This document shows positions 28,016 to 38,911 of a DNA stretch of 64,000 bases, piece by piece. Where the stretch lies: the NCBI RefSeq assembly GCF_001592225.1, contig NZ_BCWN01000003.1, positions 124,001-188,000 of the forward strand. The letters run 5' to 3'. The translations under genes were made by a program, and so were the position numbers. Source of the DNA: Castellaniella caeni NBRC 101664. GTDB taxonomy: Bacteria; Pseudomonadota; Gammaproteobacteria; Burkholderiales; Burkholderiaceae_B. Position 1 is the stretch's first letter; every line of letters begins with the position of its first letter. The notes below the pieces were generated by a model. The model saw only the letters and a list, made by a program, of their open reading frames with translations, was not told the origin of the DNA and did no database searches.

Positions 28016-29020
28016 TCAGCGGAGGCGCAGCTGCCCGGCCTCAAGCAGGCGCTGCACATAGGCTGAAACGCCCGTCTGCACGTCGCTGAAGGCGCCCGTA
28101 TACCCGGCTGCGCGCAGCTGGGCGAGGTCGGCCTGGGTGTGGCTCTGGTAACGCCCCTTGAGATCGTCCGGAAAGGCGATGTAGCGCAGCTGGCCGCCCG
28201 CCACCAGTTCTTCGCGCGGCAGGGCCAGCTGCCCCTGGTGGATGCGCAGGCTGTTGACCACGGTCTGCGCCACGTCGTTGAAGGGCTGCGCGCGGCCCGT
28301 GCCGCAGTTGAAAATGCCGGAGACCTCGGGGTGATCCAGGAAATGCAGATTGACTTTGACCACGTCGTCGACGAAGACGAAATCGCGCTGCTGGCCGCCG
28401 TCGGGGTAGCCGTCCCAGCCGCCGAACAGGCGGACGTGGCCCTCGGCGACGTACTGGTTCATGTTGTGAAACGCCACCGAGGCCATGCGCCCCTTGTGCT
28501 GCTCGCGCGGGCCGTAGACGTTGAAATAGCGCAGCCCCACCACCTGGGCGGTGAGGGTGTCCATGCGGCGGCGCAGCACCTGGTCGAACAACAGCTTCGA
28601 GTAACCGTATACATTGAGCGGCGCCTCGTTGGCCGGGTCTTCGATGTAGCGCGGCCCGGGGCCATACACCGCCGCCGACGAGGCATACAAAAAGGGCACC
28701 TCGCGCGTCTGGCAATACTCGAAGAGTTCGAGCGTGACGCGAAAGTTGTTGTCCATCATGAACTGGCCGTTGCGCTCGGTGGTGTCCGAGCAGGCCCCCT
28801 GATGGAAGACCGCATCCGGGCGCGGCAGTTCGCCGCTGAGCACGCGGCGGCGGAATTCGTCTTTGTGCAGGTAATCGGCGATCCGCAGATCGACCAGATT
28901 GCGGAATTTGTCGCCGTCGGTGAGGTCATCGACGGCCAGAATATCGAATACGCCCCGTGCATTGAGGCCACGAACCAGATTGCTGCCGATGAACCCGGCG
29001 GCGCCTGTGACGACGATCAT
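28016..29020 (-). CDS. hldD: ADP-L-glycero-D-manno-heptose 6-epimerase
   Basis: NADP-dependent extended short-chain dehydrogenase finishing ADP-heptose synthesis for LPS core. 334 residues; nucleotide motif [10 protein letters not shown], catalytic YxxxK in YGYSKLLFD, and the family SSAAVYG segment. CAGGAG precedes the ATG, which overlaps the hldE stop by 4 nt (ATGA), so the two heptose genes are coupled. Confidence 0.97.
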   Translation of the reverse strand: MIVVTGAAGFIGSNLVRGLNARGVFDILAVDDLTDGDKFRNLVDLRIADYLHKDEFRRRVLSGELPRPDAVFHQGACSDTTERNGQFMMDNNFRVTLELFEYCQTREVPFLYASSAAVYGPGPRYIEDPANEAPLNVYGYSKLLFDQVLRRRMDTLTAQVVGLRYFNVYGPREQHKGRMASVAFHNMNQYVAEGHVRLFGGWDGYPDGGQQRDFVFVDDVVKVNLHFLDHPEVSGIFNCGTGRAQPFNDVAQTVVNSLRIHQGQLALPREELVAGGQLRYIAFPDDLKGRYQSHTQADLAQLRAAGYTGAFSDVQTGVSAYVQRLLEAGQLRLR

Positions 29021-29952
29021 GCTGACAACTCCTGTGCGGTCACAATCGATGTGCCCAGTTTACCCACGACGATGCCACCCGCCCGGTTGGCCCACAGCAT
29101 CGCGTCATACCAGCCCAGCCCGGCGGCGCGCATCACCGCCAGCGTGGCCAGCACCGTATCACCCGCCCCCGAGACGTCGAACACTTCTTGCGCCTGCGCG
29201 TCGGCGTGCTGGCGCCCGGCCTGCGTGTACAGCGTCATGCCTTGCTCGGAACGGGTGATGAGCAAGGCCTCGAGCGCCAGCTCCGTGCGCAGGGCCTGCG
29301 CGCGGGCGGTGAGGTCTTCCTCGGAATCCCAGCGACCCACGGCATCCTGCATCTCGCTGCGGTTGGGCGTGACCAGGGTGGCGCCCTGATAGCGCTTGTA
29401 GCGATGGCCCTTGGGATCGACCAGCACCGGCACCCCGGCATCGCGTGCCAGCGCGATGAGATGTTCGACGCGCGCCAGCGCCCCCTTGGCGTAATCGGAC
29501 AGCACCAGGAGATCGACGCCGCGCAGGCCATCGGCCAGCCCGGCGTCGAGGGCATCGAGGGCCCGCTCGCCGGGCCCCTGCTCGAAATCGACCCGCAGCA
29601 GCTGCTGCTGGCGCCCGAGCACACGCATCTTGAGCGTGGTGTCCATGCCCTCGGCGTCTTCGACCAGGCCGTCCCGGATGCCCGACTCGCGGATGAGCGC
29701 ACGCACCCGTGCGCCCGCCTCGTCGGCGCCGACGATGCCCATGAGGCTCACCTGGGCCCCCAATGCGGCGATGTTGCGGGCGACGTTGGCCGCCCCGCCC
29801 AGGCGATCTTCGCGCCGCGCCACGCGCACGACCGGCACCGGGGCCTCGGGCGAAATGCGATCCACCTCGCCGAACCAATAGCGGTCGAGCATGATGTCGC
29901 CCACCACGAGAATCCGTGCCGCCTGTACCGCCGAGGCCGGAAACACCATCAT
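29017..29952 (-). CDS. hldE: D-glycero-beta-D-manno-heptose-7-phosphate kinase (HldE kinase domain only)
   Basis: PfkB-family kinase of the ADP-heptose pathway (RfaE domain I; could be named hldA/rfaE1). 311 residues; motifs [15 protein letters not shown] and the C-terminal anion hole [11 protein letters not shown]. The cytidylyltransferase domain found in the fused E. coli HldE is absent, so a separate RfaE2 must be encoded elsewhere. GGAGGAG precedes tandem ATG codons, the first overlapping the lapB stop (ATGA). Confidence 0.95.
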   Translation of the reverse strand: MMVFPASAVQAARILVVGDIMLDRYWFGEVDRISPEAPVPVVRVARREDRLGGAANVARNIAALGAQVSLMGIVGADEAGARVRALIRESGIRDGLVEDAEGMDTTLKMRVLGRQQQLLRVDFEQGPGERALDALDAGLADGLRGVDLLVLSDYAKGALARVEHLIALARDAGVPVLVDPKGHRYKRYQGATLVTPNRSEMQDAVGRWDSEEDLTARAQALRTELALEALLITRSEQGMTLYTQAGRQHADAQAQEVFDVSGAGDTVLATLAVMRAAGLGWYDAMLWANRAGGIVVGKLGTSIVTAQELSA

Positions 29953-31160
29953 CGAATCTCCTCCAGACGCCGCGGCCGGTAGGTTTCCCAGGCATTGCAG
30001 CCCGGACACTGCCAATAGAAACGCCGCGCCTCGAAACCGCACTGGCTGCAGGCATAGCGGTCGAGACGCTGCGTATGTTTGTGAATGAGGCTGCGCAGCA
30101 AACCAAGATCGGCCCCCGGAACGAGACGATTGACCGTGCCGTGATCGCCTTCCTGGGCCAGTTCGACTTCGAGCAGGCGATCGAGCCCCAGCAGGGACGG
30201 GTGCGCCCGCAGTGCCTGGCGTGCGAAGCCCCAGGCGGTCTCGACGCCATCGCGCGTGCGCAGGGCGCGAAACACCACGTTGAACAGATCAAGCGTGGGC
30301 GATTGTTCGTACTGCGCCTGTAACAGGGCCAGGCCCTCGTCCGCGCGTCCCTGCGCGCCATAGCAGGCCAGCAGCAGATCGGCCACCAGACCGGCGTAGT
30401 CGGGGGCGCTCACCAGCACGTCCTGCAGCTGCACGCGCTGCGCTTCGAGATCGCCCCGGCGTTCGGCGTACTGCGCTCGCAGCAGGTGCACACGCGTCTT
30501 CGAAGCGTCGCTGGAGCCGTTCTGGCGAGCCGCGTTGTCGGCAGCGTCCAGCGCATCGGCGGCGGCGGAAAAATCGGGTTCTTTCTGTTCGAGCGCCTGC
30601 TGGGCGAGTTCGCAGTAATAATGCGCGAGCTGCGGCACCGGCTCTTCCGTGCGTCCGCGCAACTGCTGCACCGCCTCGATGGCCCGGTGCCAATCGTGCT
30701 CGGACTCGTAGATGCGGATCAGGGCGCGGATGGCCGCTTGCGCGTGGCGCGTCTGGAGGATGGCCTGGAAGCCGTGCTCGGCGCGATCGAGCATCCCCGC
30801 CTTGAGAAAATCTTGCGCCAGTTCGAATTGCGCGTTTTCGCGGTCGGCCATGGGGAGGTCTTCACGCGACAGCAGGCTCTGGTGCACGCGGATGGCGCGC
30901 TCGATCTCGCCGCGACGGCGAAAGAGGCTGCCCAGGGCAAAGTGCAGTTCGGTGGTTTCGGGGTCGAGCTTGGCCACCTCGATGAAGGCGTCGATAGCCC
31001 GGTCGGGCTCTTCGTTGAGCAGAAAATTGAGGCCCTTGAAATAGGAATCGGGCAGTGCGCGCGTCTCGGAGAGCATCTGCCGGAAATCAAAGCGCGCGGC
31101 CAGCCATCCCAGACCGAAGAGGACAGGGACGATGATCAGCCACCAGGGTTCAAAATCCAC
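29949..31160 (-). CDS. lapB: Lipopolysaccharide assembly protein LapB (YciM)
   Basis: Inner-membrane regulator that directs FtsH to degrade LpxC and so sets LPS output. 403 residues: one N-terminal span (WWLIIVPVLFGLGWLAA), several TPR repeats, and a C-terminal rubredoxin-type metal knuckle with two CxxC-like pairs (CSQCGF and CPGCNAW). Starts with GTG, AGGA upstream. It directly follows lapA and overlaps hldE. Confidence 0.96.
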   Translation of the reverse strand: MDFEPWWLIIVPVLFGLGWLAARFDFRQMLSETRALPDSYFKGLNFLLNEEPDRAIDAFIEVAKLDPETTELHFALGSLFRRRGEIERAIRVHQSLLSREDLPMADRENAQFELAQDFLKAGMLDRAEHGFQAILQTRHAQAAIRALIRIYESEHDWHRAIEAVQQLRGRTEEPVPQLAHYYCELAQQALEQKEPDFSAAADALDAADNAARQNGSSDASKTRVHLLRAQYAERRGDLEAQRVQLQDVLVSAPDYAGLVADLLLACYGAQGRADEGLALLQAQYEQSPTLDLFNVVFRALRTRDGVETAWGFARQALRAHPSLLGLDRLLEVELAQEGDHGTVNRLVPGADLGLLRSLIHKHTQRLDRYACSQCGFEARRFYWQCPGCNAWETYRPRRLEEIR

Positions 31161-31175
31161 GGCAATGCGTCCTGA

Positions 31176-31499
31176 TCAGAGGGGCGCCAGAGGAGCCACG
31201 GTTTCGGGAATGACGGGGCCCGAATGCACCGGCGGATGCGCCAGCGCGTCTTGCGCGCGGGCCAGCTCGCGGCGCAGGCGGTTGATTTCGCGGCGGCGGC
31301 GCAAGACCGCGGAGAAGGCCACCAGCAGGCCGAACACCAGCCCCAGCACGAAGGCGGCCAGCATGACGACGATGAGCGGCACCTGCTGCACGACGTGATC
31401 GGCGAAGAAACCCACATCGACCGGCGCCGTGTTTTTCAAGGCGAACAACAGCACGATGACGAAAATCACCAAGCGCAACAACCAGACCAGATAGCGCAT
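31176..31499 (-). CDS. lapA: Lipopolysaccharide assembly protein LapA (DUF1049)
   Basis: 107-residue inner-membrane protein with two transmembrane hairpin helices (LVWLLRLVIFVIVLLFALKN and the LIVVMLAAFVLGLVFGLLVA segment) followed by a coiled, charged tail. Characteristic NTAPVDVGFF motif between the spans. AAGGAG precedes the ATG. Partner of LapB, 15 nt downstream. It lies after a strong terminator, so it likely has its own promoter or depends on readthrough. Confidence 0.93.
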   Translation of the reverse strand: MRYLVWLLRLVIFVIVLLFALKNTAPVDVGFFADHVVQQVPLIVVMLAAFVLGLVFGLLVAFSAVLRRRREINRLRRELARAQDALAHPPVHSGPVIPETVAPLAPL

Positions 31500-31540
31500 A
31501 TGCCCAGCTCCTTGAAAGAGAATCACGACATTGTAAGGGG

Positions 31541-31565
31541 AAAAAAATAGCGGCCCGAAGGCCGC
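31541..31565 (-). terminator. Strong intrinsic terminator between ihfB and lapA
   Basis: Minus strand: GCGGCC-TTCG-GGCCGC, a UUCG tetraloop hairpin, then TA and seven T. It should end most rpsA-ihfB transcripts and separates the ribosome block from the LPS block. Confidence 0.92.
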
Positions 31566-31618
31566 CCGAACGTCACCGGCCCGAAACCGCCTTGCGGGGC
31601 GGCTTCGGAATGGTCGGC

Positions 31619-31978
31619 TCATTCGTTGAACAGATGCATCTGATACAAGTCAGCCACGGTCGCGGGTTCGTCGGCACCCGGGGTTTGCGGCCCCTGGTCG
31701 ACCCGTTCACGGAGTTCTTTGCCCGGCTTGAAGTGCGGCACCAGCTTGGCTGGCACCAGCACTTTTTCGCCTGACTTGGGGTTGCGCCCGACACGCGGCT
31801 GGCGTTGCGACAGCGAAAAGCTGCCAAAGCCGCGTATTTCGATGCGCTGCCCTTGGGCCAGCGCATCGGCCATGGCATCCAACACCGTCTTGACCGCGAG
31901 ATCCATGTCGCGGATCGCCAATTGAGGATAGCGACCCGCCAGCACGGCTATGAGCTCGGACTTGGTCAGGCCTGGCAT
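31619..31978 (-). CDS. ihfB: Integration host factor subunit beta
   Basis: 119 residues of the HU/IHF family that bends DNA at specific sites as a heterodimer with IhfA. Beta-arm signature [21 protein letters not shown]. The C-terminal tail (after about 95) is longer than in E. coli IhfB, as is common in Alcaligenaceae. The ATG overlaps the rpsA stop by 1 nt. Confidence 0.97.
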   Translation of the reverse strand: MPGLTKSELIAVLAGRYPQLAIRDMDLAVKTVLDAMADALAQGQRIEIRGFGSFSLSQRQPRVGRNPKSGEKVLVPAKLVPHFKPGKELRERVDQGPQTPGADEPATVADLYQMHLFNE

Positions 31979-33690
31979 CAGTTGTCGCGCTGCTGATCGA
32001 GCTTGGCCTTCAGCAAGGCGCCCAGGTTGGTGGTGCCCGACGAAGCGCTGGCTTCGGTCATGCGCTGGATGGTTTCAGCCGTTTCGGCGTTGTCGCGCGC
32101 CTTGATGGACAGCTGGATGGAACGCGCCTTGCGATCGATGTTGATGATCATGGCTTCGACCTGATCGCCGGCGTGCAGCACGGTGGTGGCGTCTTCGACG
32201 CGGCCAGCCGAGATTTCGGAAGCGCGCAGGTAGCCATCGACATCGACGGACAGGGTGACGACGGCGCCCTTGGGTTCGACGGACTTGATCGTGCCGGTGA
32301 GCACGGCGCCCTTGTCGTAGGTAGCCACGAAGTTGTTGAACGGGTCGCCTTCGAGCTGCTTGACACCCAGCGAGATGCGTTCTTTGTCGGTATCGATGCC
32401 CAGCACCACGGCGTCGATCTCGTCGCCCTTCTTGAAGTTGCGCACGGCTTCTTCGCCGGTTTCCGTCCAGGAGATGTCGGACAGGTGCACCAGGCCATCG
32501 ATGCCGCCGGGCAAGCCGACGAACACGCCGAAGTCGGTGATCGACTTGATGGCGCCATGAACCTTGTCGCCACGCTTGAAGTTGGCGGCGAAGTCTTCCC
32601 AGGGGTTGGGACGGCATTGTTTCATGCCCAGCGAGATGCGGCGGCGGTCTTCGTCGATTTCCAGAACCATGACTTCGACTTCTTCGCCCAGGGTGACAAC
32701 CTTGCGCGGATCGACGTTCTTGTTGGTCCAGTCCATTTCGGAGACGTGCACCAGGCCTTCGATGCCGGCTTCGACTTCGACGAACGCGCCGTAGTCGGTG
32801 AGGTTGGTAACCTTGCCGAACAGGCGGGTGCCTTGCGGGTAGCGGCGGCCCAGGCCGATCCAGGGATCTTCGCCCAGCTGCTTGACGCCCAGCGAGACAC
32901 GCTGCTTTTCTTGGTCGAACTTGAGCACCTTGGCTTCGATTTCCTGACCCACTTGCAGGACTTCGGAGGGGTGACGCACACGGCGCCAGGCCATGTCGGT
33001 GATGTGCAGCAGGCCGTCGATGCCGCCGAGGTCGACGAACGCGCCGTAGTCGGTGATGTTCTTGACGATACCCTTGACGATGGCGCCTTCGTGCAGGTTT
33101 TCGAGCAGCTTTTCGCGCTCTTCGCCCATGCTGGCTTCGAGCACGGCACGGCGCGACAGCACGACGTTGTTGCGCTTGCGGTCGAGCTTGATGACCTTGA
33201 ATTCGAGGGTCTTGCCTTCGTAGGGAGTGGTGTCCTTGACGGGACGCAGATCGACCAGCGAACCCGGCAGGAAGGCGCGGATGCCGTTGGTCATGACGGT
33301 GAGGCCACCCTTGACCTTGCCGGTGATGGTGCCGTTGACCAGCTCGCCGGACTCGAGGGCCTGTTCGAGTTGCAGCCAGGCCGACAGGCGCTTGGCGCGG
33401 TCACGCGACAGGATGGTGTCGCCATAGCCGTTTTCGAGAGAATCGATGGCCACGGACACGAAATCGCCGTCCTGGACTTCGAGCTCGCCCTGATCGTTCA
33501 GGAATTCTTCCAGCGGAATGTAGGCTTCGGACTTCAGCCCGGCATTGACCACGACAAAGTTGTGGTCGACGCGCACGACTTCGGCCGAAATGACCTCGCC
33601 GGAGCGCATGTTCTGATCTTTGATGCTTGCGGCAAACAGATCGGCAAAGCTTTCGCCGCCCAGAGCGGCTTCGGTGGTAAGGGTGGACAT
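31978..33690 (-). CDS. rpsA: 30S ribosomal protein S1
   Basis: 570 residues with six S1 RNA-binding repeats (for example [20 protein letters not shown] and [20 protein letters not shown]). S1 delivers mRNA to the 30S subunit. ATG 33690 matches the family start; longer in-frame readings run into the leader. Followed without a gap by ihfB, the conserved proteobacterial pair. Confidence 0.98.
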   Translation of the reverse strand: MSTLTTEAALGGESFADLFAASIKDQNMRSGEVISAEVVRVDHNFVVVNAGLKSEAYIPLEEFLNDQGELEVQDGDFVSVAIDSLENGYGDTILSRDRAKRLSAWLQLEQALESGELVNGTITGKVKGGLTVMTNGIRAFLPGSLVDLRPVKDTTPYEGKTLEFKVIKLDRKRNNVVLSRRAVLEASMGEEREKLLENLHEGAIVKGIVKNITDYGAFVDLGGIDGLLHITDMAWRRVRHPSEVLQVGQEIEAKVLKFDQEKQRVSLGVKQLGEDPWIGLGRRYPQGTRLFGKVTNLTDYGAFVEVEAGIEGLVHVSEMDWTNKNVDPRKVVTLGEEVEVMVLEIDEDRRRISLGMKQCRPNPWEDFAANFKRGDKVHGAIKSITDFGVFVGLPGGIDGLVHLSDISWTETGEEAVRNFKKGDEIDAVVLGIDTDKERISLGVKQLEGDPFNNFVATYDKGAVLTGTIKSVEPKGAVVTLSVDVDGYLRASEISAGRVEDATTVLHAGDQVEAMIINIDRKARSIQLSIKARDNAETAETIQRMTEASASSGTTNLGALLKAKLDQQRDN

Positions 33691-33706
33691 GAACAATAAT
33701 CCATAA

Positions 33707-33748
33707 GCCCCGAGGGGCAATCATGACACGCCGGGAAAGACCCCGGCG
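33707..33748 (-). promoter_or_regulatory. Hairpin leader upstream of rpsA
   Basis: Two stem-loops lie between cmk and rpsA: GCCCC-GA-GGGGC (33707-33718) and CGCCGGG-N6-CCCGGCG (33729-33748). The rpsA mRNA leader of gammaproteobacteria folds into hairpins used by S1 for autocontrol. This leader may be analogous, but no sequence match can be claimed. Confidence 0.4.
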
Positions 33749-33796
33749 GAGTGAGCAAAAATCCTGCGAGAAGCCCGCCAGACGGATGGCGTGGTA

Positions 33797-34489
33797 TCAG
33801 GCAGGCCCGCGTGCCGACCAAAGGCCAAGCACTTGTTGCACGACGTCATCGATCCCGAGACGGGACGAATCGATCGTGATGGCACCGGCAGCCGCTACGA
33901 GCGGCGCATGCGCCCGACCCCGATCGCGTGCATCACGCGCCCGAAGATCGCTTAAAAGGTCGTCTAGATTAGCAGAAATTCCCTTGCCACTCAACTGCTT
34001 ATGGCGTCTGTGCGCGCGAATTTCAACGTCGGCGTCAAGGAAGATTTTGAGGTCGGCATCCGGAAAGACGACGCTGCCCATGTCACGGCCATCGGCCACC
34101 AGACCCGGGGCCTGGCGAAAGTCGCGCTGGCGTTCGAGCAGGGCCGCGCGCACCGCGGGCAGCGCGGCCACCTCCGAGGCCAGGTTGCCGACGGCCTCGT
34201 GGCGGATCAGCCCGGCGACGTCCTGGCCGCCCATCAGGATGCGTTCACCCTGGAAGCGCACGTCCAGCGCGCGCGCCAGGCGCGCGGCCAGCGCCTCGTC
34301 CTGCCCGTCGCCGCCCGCCCGCTGCAGCGCCAGCGCCGTCAGACGGTAGAGTGCGCCGCTGTCGAGCGCATGCCAGCCCAGGTGATCGGCCACGCGCTGC
34401 GCGATGGTGCCCTTGCCCGAGGCGGTCGGCCCATCGATGGTGATGACGGGGATGCGAAGTGCATCCGGAGAAGACGAAACAGGACTCAT
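33797..34489 (-). CDS. cmk: Cytidylate kinase
   Basis: 230 residues; phosphorylates CMP and dCMP. P loop [13 protein letters not shown] at the N terminus and the family [16 protein letters not shown] segment. ATG overlaps the aroA stop (ATGA). cmk-rpsA adjacency is widely conserved. Confidence 0.97.
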   Translation of the reverse strand: MSPVSSSPDALRIPVITIDGPTASGKGTIAQRVADHLGWHALDSGALYRLTALALQRAGGDGQDEALAARLARALDVRFQGERILMGGQDVAGLIRHEAVGNLASEVAALPAVRAALLERQRDFRQAPGLVADGRDMGSVVFPDADLKIFLDADVEIRAHRRHKQLSGKGISANLDDLLSDLRARDARDRGRAHAPLVAAAGAITIDSSRLGIDDVVQQVLGLWSARGPA

Positions 34490-35811
34490 GATTGCAGAAG
34501 GCTTTGAAAATCGGAGAAATAGGCCGGGTAGGTCTTGGCCACGCAGCCAGGATCAAGAATCGTGACGGGCGCACGCCCGAAGGCAGCGAGCGAGAAGCAC
34601 ATTGCCATGCGGTGATCGTCATAGGTGCGGATGTCCGCCGCGCGCCATTGGTCATCGGCCAGGGGATGGACGGTAAGGCTGTCGGCGTCGGACTCGACCT
34701 TCGCCCCCAGCCGGGCCAGCTCGGTGTGCATGGCGGCGATGCGGTCGGTTTCCTTGACGCGCCAGCTGGCGATGTTGCGCAGGCGGCAGGGGCCGTCGGC
34801 ATACAGGGCCAGCACGGCGGCGGTCATGGCGGCATCGGGAATCAGGTTGAAGTCTTCGTCGAAGGCACGCAGGCGCGCCCCCTGCGCGACCACCACGCCC
34901 TCGACCTCCAGCGCATCGGCCGCGTAGCGCACCGTGGCCCCCAGGGCCTCGACCACCCGGGCGAAGGCGAGATCGCCCTGGATGCTGTCGGCCCCGACCC
35001 CTTCGAGCCGGATCGGCCCGCCGGCAATCGCCCCCAGCCCCAGGAAGTACGAAGCCGAAGACGCGTCGCCCTCGACCTGATAGCGGCCTGGGCTGACGTA
35101 GCGGGCATGGGCCGGAATGACGAAGCGCGCCCAGCCGTCGCGCCGCACCTGCACGCCAAAGCGCGCCATGAGGTTCAGCGTGATGAGGATGTAGGGCTTG
35201 GAGATGAGCGGCCCGTCGAGCTCGATGACGACGTCGCGCCCCGCCCTGCCCGCCGCGATGGGCGCGGCCATGAGCAGCGCCGTGAGAAACTGGCTGGACA
35301 CCGAGCCACGCACCCGGATGGGCTGTTGCAGCTGAAGCGCGCCCGGACGGATGCACAGCGGCGGATAGCCTGCCTGCCCCTCGTAGTCCACGACGCAGCC
35401 CAGACCCAGCAGCGCATCCACCAGATCGCCGATGGGGCGCTCATGCATGCGCGGCACCCCCGACAGATGGTAATCGCCGCCCATGAGCGCCAGCGCCGCC
35501 GTCAGGGGCCGAAAAGCCGTGCCCGCATTGCCCAGGAACAGGCGGGCCGCCCGCACCGGCCAGCGGGCCGCGCCCGTCACGCGCACGCAGCCGGGGCCGT
35601 GCGCCTGCAGCGAAACGCCCAAGGCCTGCAAAGCGGCCTGCATCACGCGGGTGTCATCGGAGTCGAGCAGGCCGTGCAGTTCGGTGCTGCCCTCGGCCAG
35701 AGCGGCCAGCAGCAGCGCGCGATTGGAGATGCTCTTCGAGCCCGGCAAGGTAATGGTGCCGCGCGCACGCACGGACGGCGGCAGACACAGGGAAGCGGTG
35801 TGATCGGTCAT
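34486..35811 (-). CDS. aroA: 3-phosphoshikimate 1-carboxyvinyltransferase (EPSP synthase)
   Basis: 441-residue shikimate-pathway enzyme. [12 protein letters not shown] near the N terminus and [13 protein letters not shown] are the substrate-binding signatures; the second is the glyphosate-relevant LGNAGTA motif with the normal Gly. Start ATG 35811 overlaps the tyrA stop (ATGA), so the aromatic genes are translationally coupled. Confidence 0.97.
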   Translation of the reverse strand: MTDHTASLCLPPSVRARGTITLPGSKSISNRALLLAALAEGSTELHGLLDSDDTRVMQAALQALGVSLQAHGPGCVRVTGAARWPVRAARLFLGNAGTAFRPLTAALALMGGDYHLSGVPRMHERPIGDLVDALLGLGCVVDYEGQAGYPPLCIRPGALQLQQPIRVRGSVSSQFLTALLMAAPIAAGRAGRDVVIELDGPLISKPYILITLNLMARFGVQVRRDGWARFVIPAHARYVSPGRYQVEGDASSASYFLGLGAIAGGPIRLEGVGADSIQGDLAFARVVEALGATVRYAADALEVEGVVVAQGARLRAFDEDFNLIPDAAMTAAVLALYADGPCRLRNIASWRVKETDRIAAMHTELARLGAKVESDADSLTVHPLADDQWRAADIRTYDDHRMAMCFSLAAFGRAPVTILDPGCVAKTYPAYFSDFQSLLQS

Positions 35812-36701
35812 GACATCTGGTTGCGCCCGCCCCAAAAGCGGCGCGCCAGGGCGGCCTGCTCGAGCATGGCTTCAAGGGTCTCGGGATGGCTGTCGTCTTC
35901 CAGAGCGGCACGCCAACGCCCGAGCACGCGCTCGAAGTCGGCCAGCTCGCCCAGCACAGCCGCGCGGTTGGAAAAAAAGATGTCGCGCCAGACTTCGGGC
36001 GAGCCCGCGGCAATGCGGGTGAAATCGCGAAAGCCGGTGCCCGCCAGCCCCAGGCGCGTGTCGGCGTCTTCGGCCCGCACCACCTGCGCCATGTAAGCCG
36101 CCGCGAGAAAATGCGGCAGGTGGCTGACGCAGCCCAGGGCGCGGTCGTGGGCATCGGGGCGCATCAGTTGCACCCGCGCGCCGCAGGCTTCCCAGACGCG
36201 GATCAGCCGGTGCTGCGCCAGGCCCGGCGTATCGTCGAACGGCGTGAGCACCACCTTGCGGCCATGGTAGAGCAAGGGGTCGGCGGCCTCGGGCCCGGTC
36301 ATTTCCGACCCGGCGATGGGATGACCGGGGATGAACTGCAGATAGCGCTCGCCCAGCGCCTCTTGCGCCAGCCGGGCCACGTCCGACTTGGTGCTGCCCG
36401 CATCGGTGAGCAGGGTATCGGGGCGCAGCACGGGAGCCAGCGCCCGCAAAGCGGGCGCCATGGCGCTGATGGGCGTGGCCAGGAAGATGAGATCGGCCCG
36501 CGCCGCGGCCTGGGGGAGATCGACCGCCTCGTCGATGAGCCCCAGCGCCTGGGCGCGCCGCAGTGAGGCCGGGTTGCGCCCGACCCCCAGCACCCGGCCC
36601 ACCTGCCCGACCCGGCGCAGGGCCGCCGCGAACGAGCCGCCAATGAGGCCGGTGCCGACGACGGCCAGCACGGGAACCAGAGGATCGGCCGCGTCGTTCA
36701 T
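35808..36701 (-). CDS. tyrA: Prephenate dehydrogenase
   Basis: 297 residues; oxidises prephenate (or arogenate) in tyrosine synthesis. NAD-binding [12 protein letters not shown] at the N terminus, then [14 protein letters not shown] and the catalytic-His region. Monofunctional, with no chorismate mutase domain. ATG overlaps the hisC stop (ATGA). Confidence 0.95.
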   Translation of the reverse strand: MNDAADPLVPVLAVVGTGLIGGSFAAALRRVGQVGRVLGVGRNPASLRRAQALGLIDEAVDLPQAAARADLIFLATPISAMAPALRALAPVLRPDTLLTDAGSTKSDVARLAQEALGERYLQFIPGHPIAGSEMTGPEAADPLLYHGRKVVLTPFDDTPGLAQHRLIRVWEACGARVQLMRPDAHDRALGCVSHLPHFLAAAYMAQVVRAEDADTRLGLAGTGFRDFTRIAAGSPEVWRDIFFSNRAAVLGELADFERVLGRWRAALEDDSHPETLEAMLEQAALARRFWGGRNQMS

Positions 36702-37810
36702 TGGGCGAGGATGTCGGACAAAGCCTCGATGAAGCGCGCGTTTTCCTGGGGCAGGCCAACCGTGACACGCAGGTGCTGCGGCAGGCCGTCACCCGCCACG
36801 GGCCGCACGATGATGCCGCGGCGCAGCAGTTCGGTGTCGATGCGCGCCGCATCGCCCACCTTGACCAGGACGAAATTGGTATGGCTGGGCACGAAGTCGA
36901 GCCCCAAGGCGGCAAAGGCTTCTTGCAGCTGGATGCGGCCGTCGCGGTTCAGCGCATAGGTGCGGGCGAGAAACTCTTGATCCGCCAAAGCCACCCGGGC
37001 GGCCAGTTGCGCCAGCACGCTGACGTTGAACGGCTGGCGCACGCGGTTGAGAACGTCGGTCAACCCGGCTTGTGCCAGGGCGTAGCCGACCCGCAGCCCC
37101 GCCAGGCCATAGGCCTTGGAGAAAGTGCGCGTGACGATCACGTTGGGATAGGCACGCACCCATTGGGTGCTGTCCGTGCGTTCGGCGGGGTCAAGGTAAT
37201 CGTCGTAGGCCTCGTCGAGCAGCACCACGACACGATTGCCGTGGCGCGTCCGGACGGCGGCGAGAAACTGCCCGATGGCCTCGGGCGCCAGGTGGGTGCC
37301 CGTGGGGTTATTGGGGTTGGCGATGAACACCAGACGGGTGTCTTCCGCAATGGCATCGAGCATGGCGGGCAGGTCGTGCCCGTAGTCTTTGGCCGCCACC
37401 ATCCGGTGGCGCGCGCCGCGCGCCTGGGTGGCCAGGCGATACACCACGAAGGCGTGCTCGGCGTAGACGGCCGACGAGCCCGCATCGAGCAGCGCCAGCG
37501 AAGCGAGTTCGAGCAGATCGTTGGAGCCGTTGCCCACCGTGATCCAGTCGGCGGGCACCCCGTGATGCGCCGCCAGGGCGGCTTTTAAATCGAACGCGTT
37601 GGGGTCGGGATAGCGCCCCTGCAGCGCGCCCGCGGCCTCGCTGAGCGCTTCGCGCACCCGCCCCGAGCAGCCCAGCGGATTTTCATTGGAGGCCAGCTTG
37701 ATGATGCCCGCCGGGTCGAGCCCGAATTCGCGGGCCAGTTCTTCGATGGGCTTGCCCGCCCGGTAGGGCGCGATCGCCAGAATGTGATCGGGAGCCAAGG
37801 GCTGAGTCAT
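36698..37810 (-). CDS. hisC: Histidinol-phosphate aminotransferase
   Basis: 370-residue class I/II PLP aminotransferase; PLP lysine in TRTFSKAYGLAGLRVGY and the LASNENPLG substrate loop. This second HisC paralogue in aromatic operons can also transaminate aromatic keto acids, which suits its place between pheA and tyrA. 12 nt after the pheA stop. Confidence 0.94.
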   Translation of the reverse strand: MTQPLAPDHILAIAPYRAGKPIEELAREFGLDPAGIIKLASNENPLGCSGRVREALSEAAGALQGRYPDPNAFDLKAALAAHHGVPADWITVGNGSNDLLELASLALLDAGSSAVYAEHAFVVYRLATQARGARHRMVAAKDYGHDLPAMLDAIAEDTRLVFIANPNNPTGTHLAPEAIGQFLAAVRTRHGNRVVVLLDEAYDDYLDPAERTDSTQWVRAYPNVIVTRTFSKAYGLAGLRVGYALAQAGLTDVLNRVRQPFNVSVLAQLAARVALADQEFLARTYALNRDGRIQLQEAFAALGLDFVPSHTNFVLVKVGDAARIDTELLRRGIIVRPVAGDGLPQHLRVTVGLPQENARFIEALSDILAQ

Positions 37811-37822
37811 GACGTCATCACC

Positions 37823-38911
37823 TCATTGCCTGGGATAGGAACCCAGTATCTTGAAAAACGCGACCTGCTGGCGCAGCTCGGCCAGCGCCAGGCTGACGGG
37901 CTCATCGTCGTGATGACCCAGCAGATCGACGTAGAAATAGTATTCCCACTGGCCGGTGCGCGCGGGGCGCGACTCGAGACGCGTCATGGACACGCCATGA
38001 TGGGAAAACGGCGCCAGCATGTCGTAGACGGCACCAGCCCGATTGGGGACAGCGAGCACCAGGCTGGTCTTATCCCGCCCTGTCGGCCCGGCATCTTGCA
38101 ATCCAACGGCCAGAAACCGCGTCTGGTTCTGCGGATCGTCCTGGATGCCGCTGGCCACGGTGCTCAACCCCCAGGCAGCCGCCGCGGCATCGCCGGCGAT
38201 GGCCGCACAGCTGGCGTCTTCGGACGCCATGCGAGCGGCCTGCGCGTTGCTGGCCACCGGCATGCGTTCGAGCCCCGGGTGATTGCGGCTGAGCCAGGCC
38301 TGGCACTGCGCCAGCGCCTGGGGGTGGCCAAGCACCCGCGTCACGCCTTCCAGCCCGCCCGTGAGCGTGAGCAGATTGTGGTGGATGCGAATGGTGCGCT
38401 CACCCAGCACCTTGAGCGAGGAATGGAGCAGCAGATCGAGGCTGCGGTTGACGGCGCCCTCGGTGGAATTTTCGACCGGCACCATGCCGACGTCCGCCTG
38501 GCCCGCCTCGACGGCGCGAAAGACTTCGTCGAACGATTCGCAGCGCAGGCCCGTGATGGCCCGACCGAAGTGCTCGTAGGCCGCCTGCTCGGAAAACGAG
38601 CCCTGCGGCCCCAGGAAGGCCACCGTCAGCATGCTTTCGAGCCCGCGACAGGCGGAGATCACCTGGCCCCATACGGCAGCCACGGCGGCCTCGGGCAGCG
38701 GCCCGGGATTGAGGGTCTGCAGGCGACGGATGATGAGCGCTTCACGTTCGGGCTTGAGGATGGGCCCGGCGGCGTCGAAGCGCTTCTTGACCTCGCCCAC
38801 CTGCAAGGCCGCCTGGGCGCGCTGGTTGAGCAACTGCAGGATCTGCTCGTCGAGCGAGTCGATCTGTGCCCGCAGCGGTTCGAGGCTGGCCTGCAAGCTG
38901 GGCTCAGCCAT
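37823..38911 (-). CDS. pheA: Bifunctional chorismate mutase/prephenate dehydratase
   Basis: 362 residues in three parts: AroQ chorismate mutase (about 8-92, [20 protein letters not shown]), prephenate dehydratase (about 95-275, [13 protein letters not shown] and the [12 protein letters not shown] loop), and an ACT regulatory domain (about 285-362, with [17 protein letters not shown]). Feedback control by phenylalanine is expected. Overlaps serC by 8 nt. Confidence 0.97.
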   Translation of the reverse strand: MAEPSLQASLEPLRAQIDSLDEQILQLLNQRAQAALQVGEVKKRFDAAGPILKPEREALIIRRLQTLNPGPLPEAAVAAVWGQVISACRGLESMLTVAFLGPQGSFSEQAAYEHFGRAITGLRCESFDEVFRAVEAGQADVGMVPVENSTEGAVNRSLDLLLHSSLKVLGERTIRIHHNLLTLTGGLEGVTRVLGHPQALAQCQAWLSRNHPGLERMPVASNAQAARMASEDASCAAIAGDAAAAAWGLSTVASGIQDDPQNQTRFLAVGLQDAGPTGRDKTSLVLAVPNRAGAVYDMLAPFSHHGVSMTRLESRPARTGQWEYYFYVDLLGHHDDEPVSLALAELRQQVAFFKILGSYPRQ

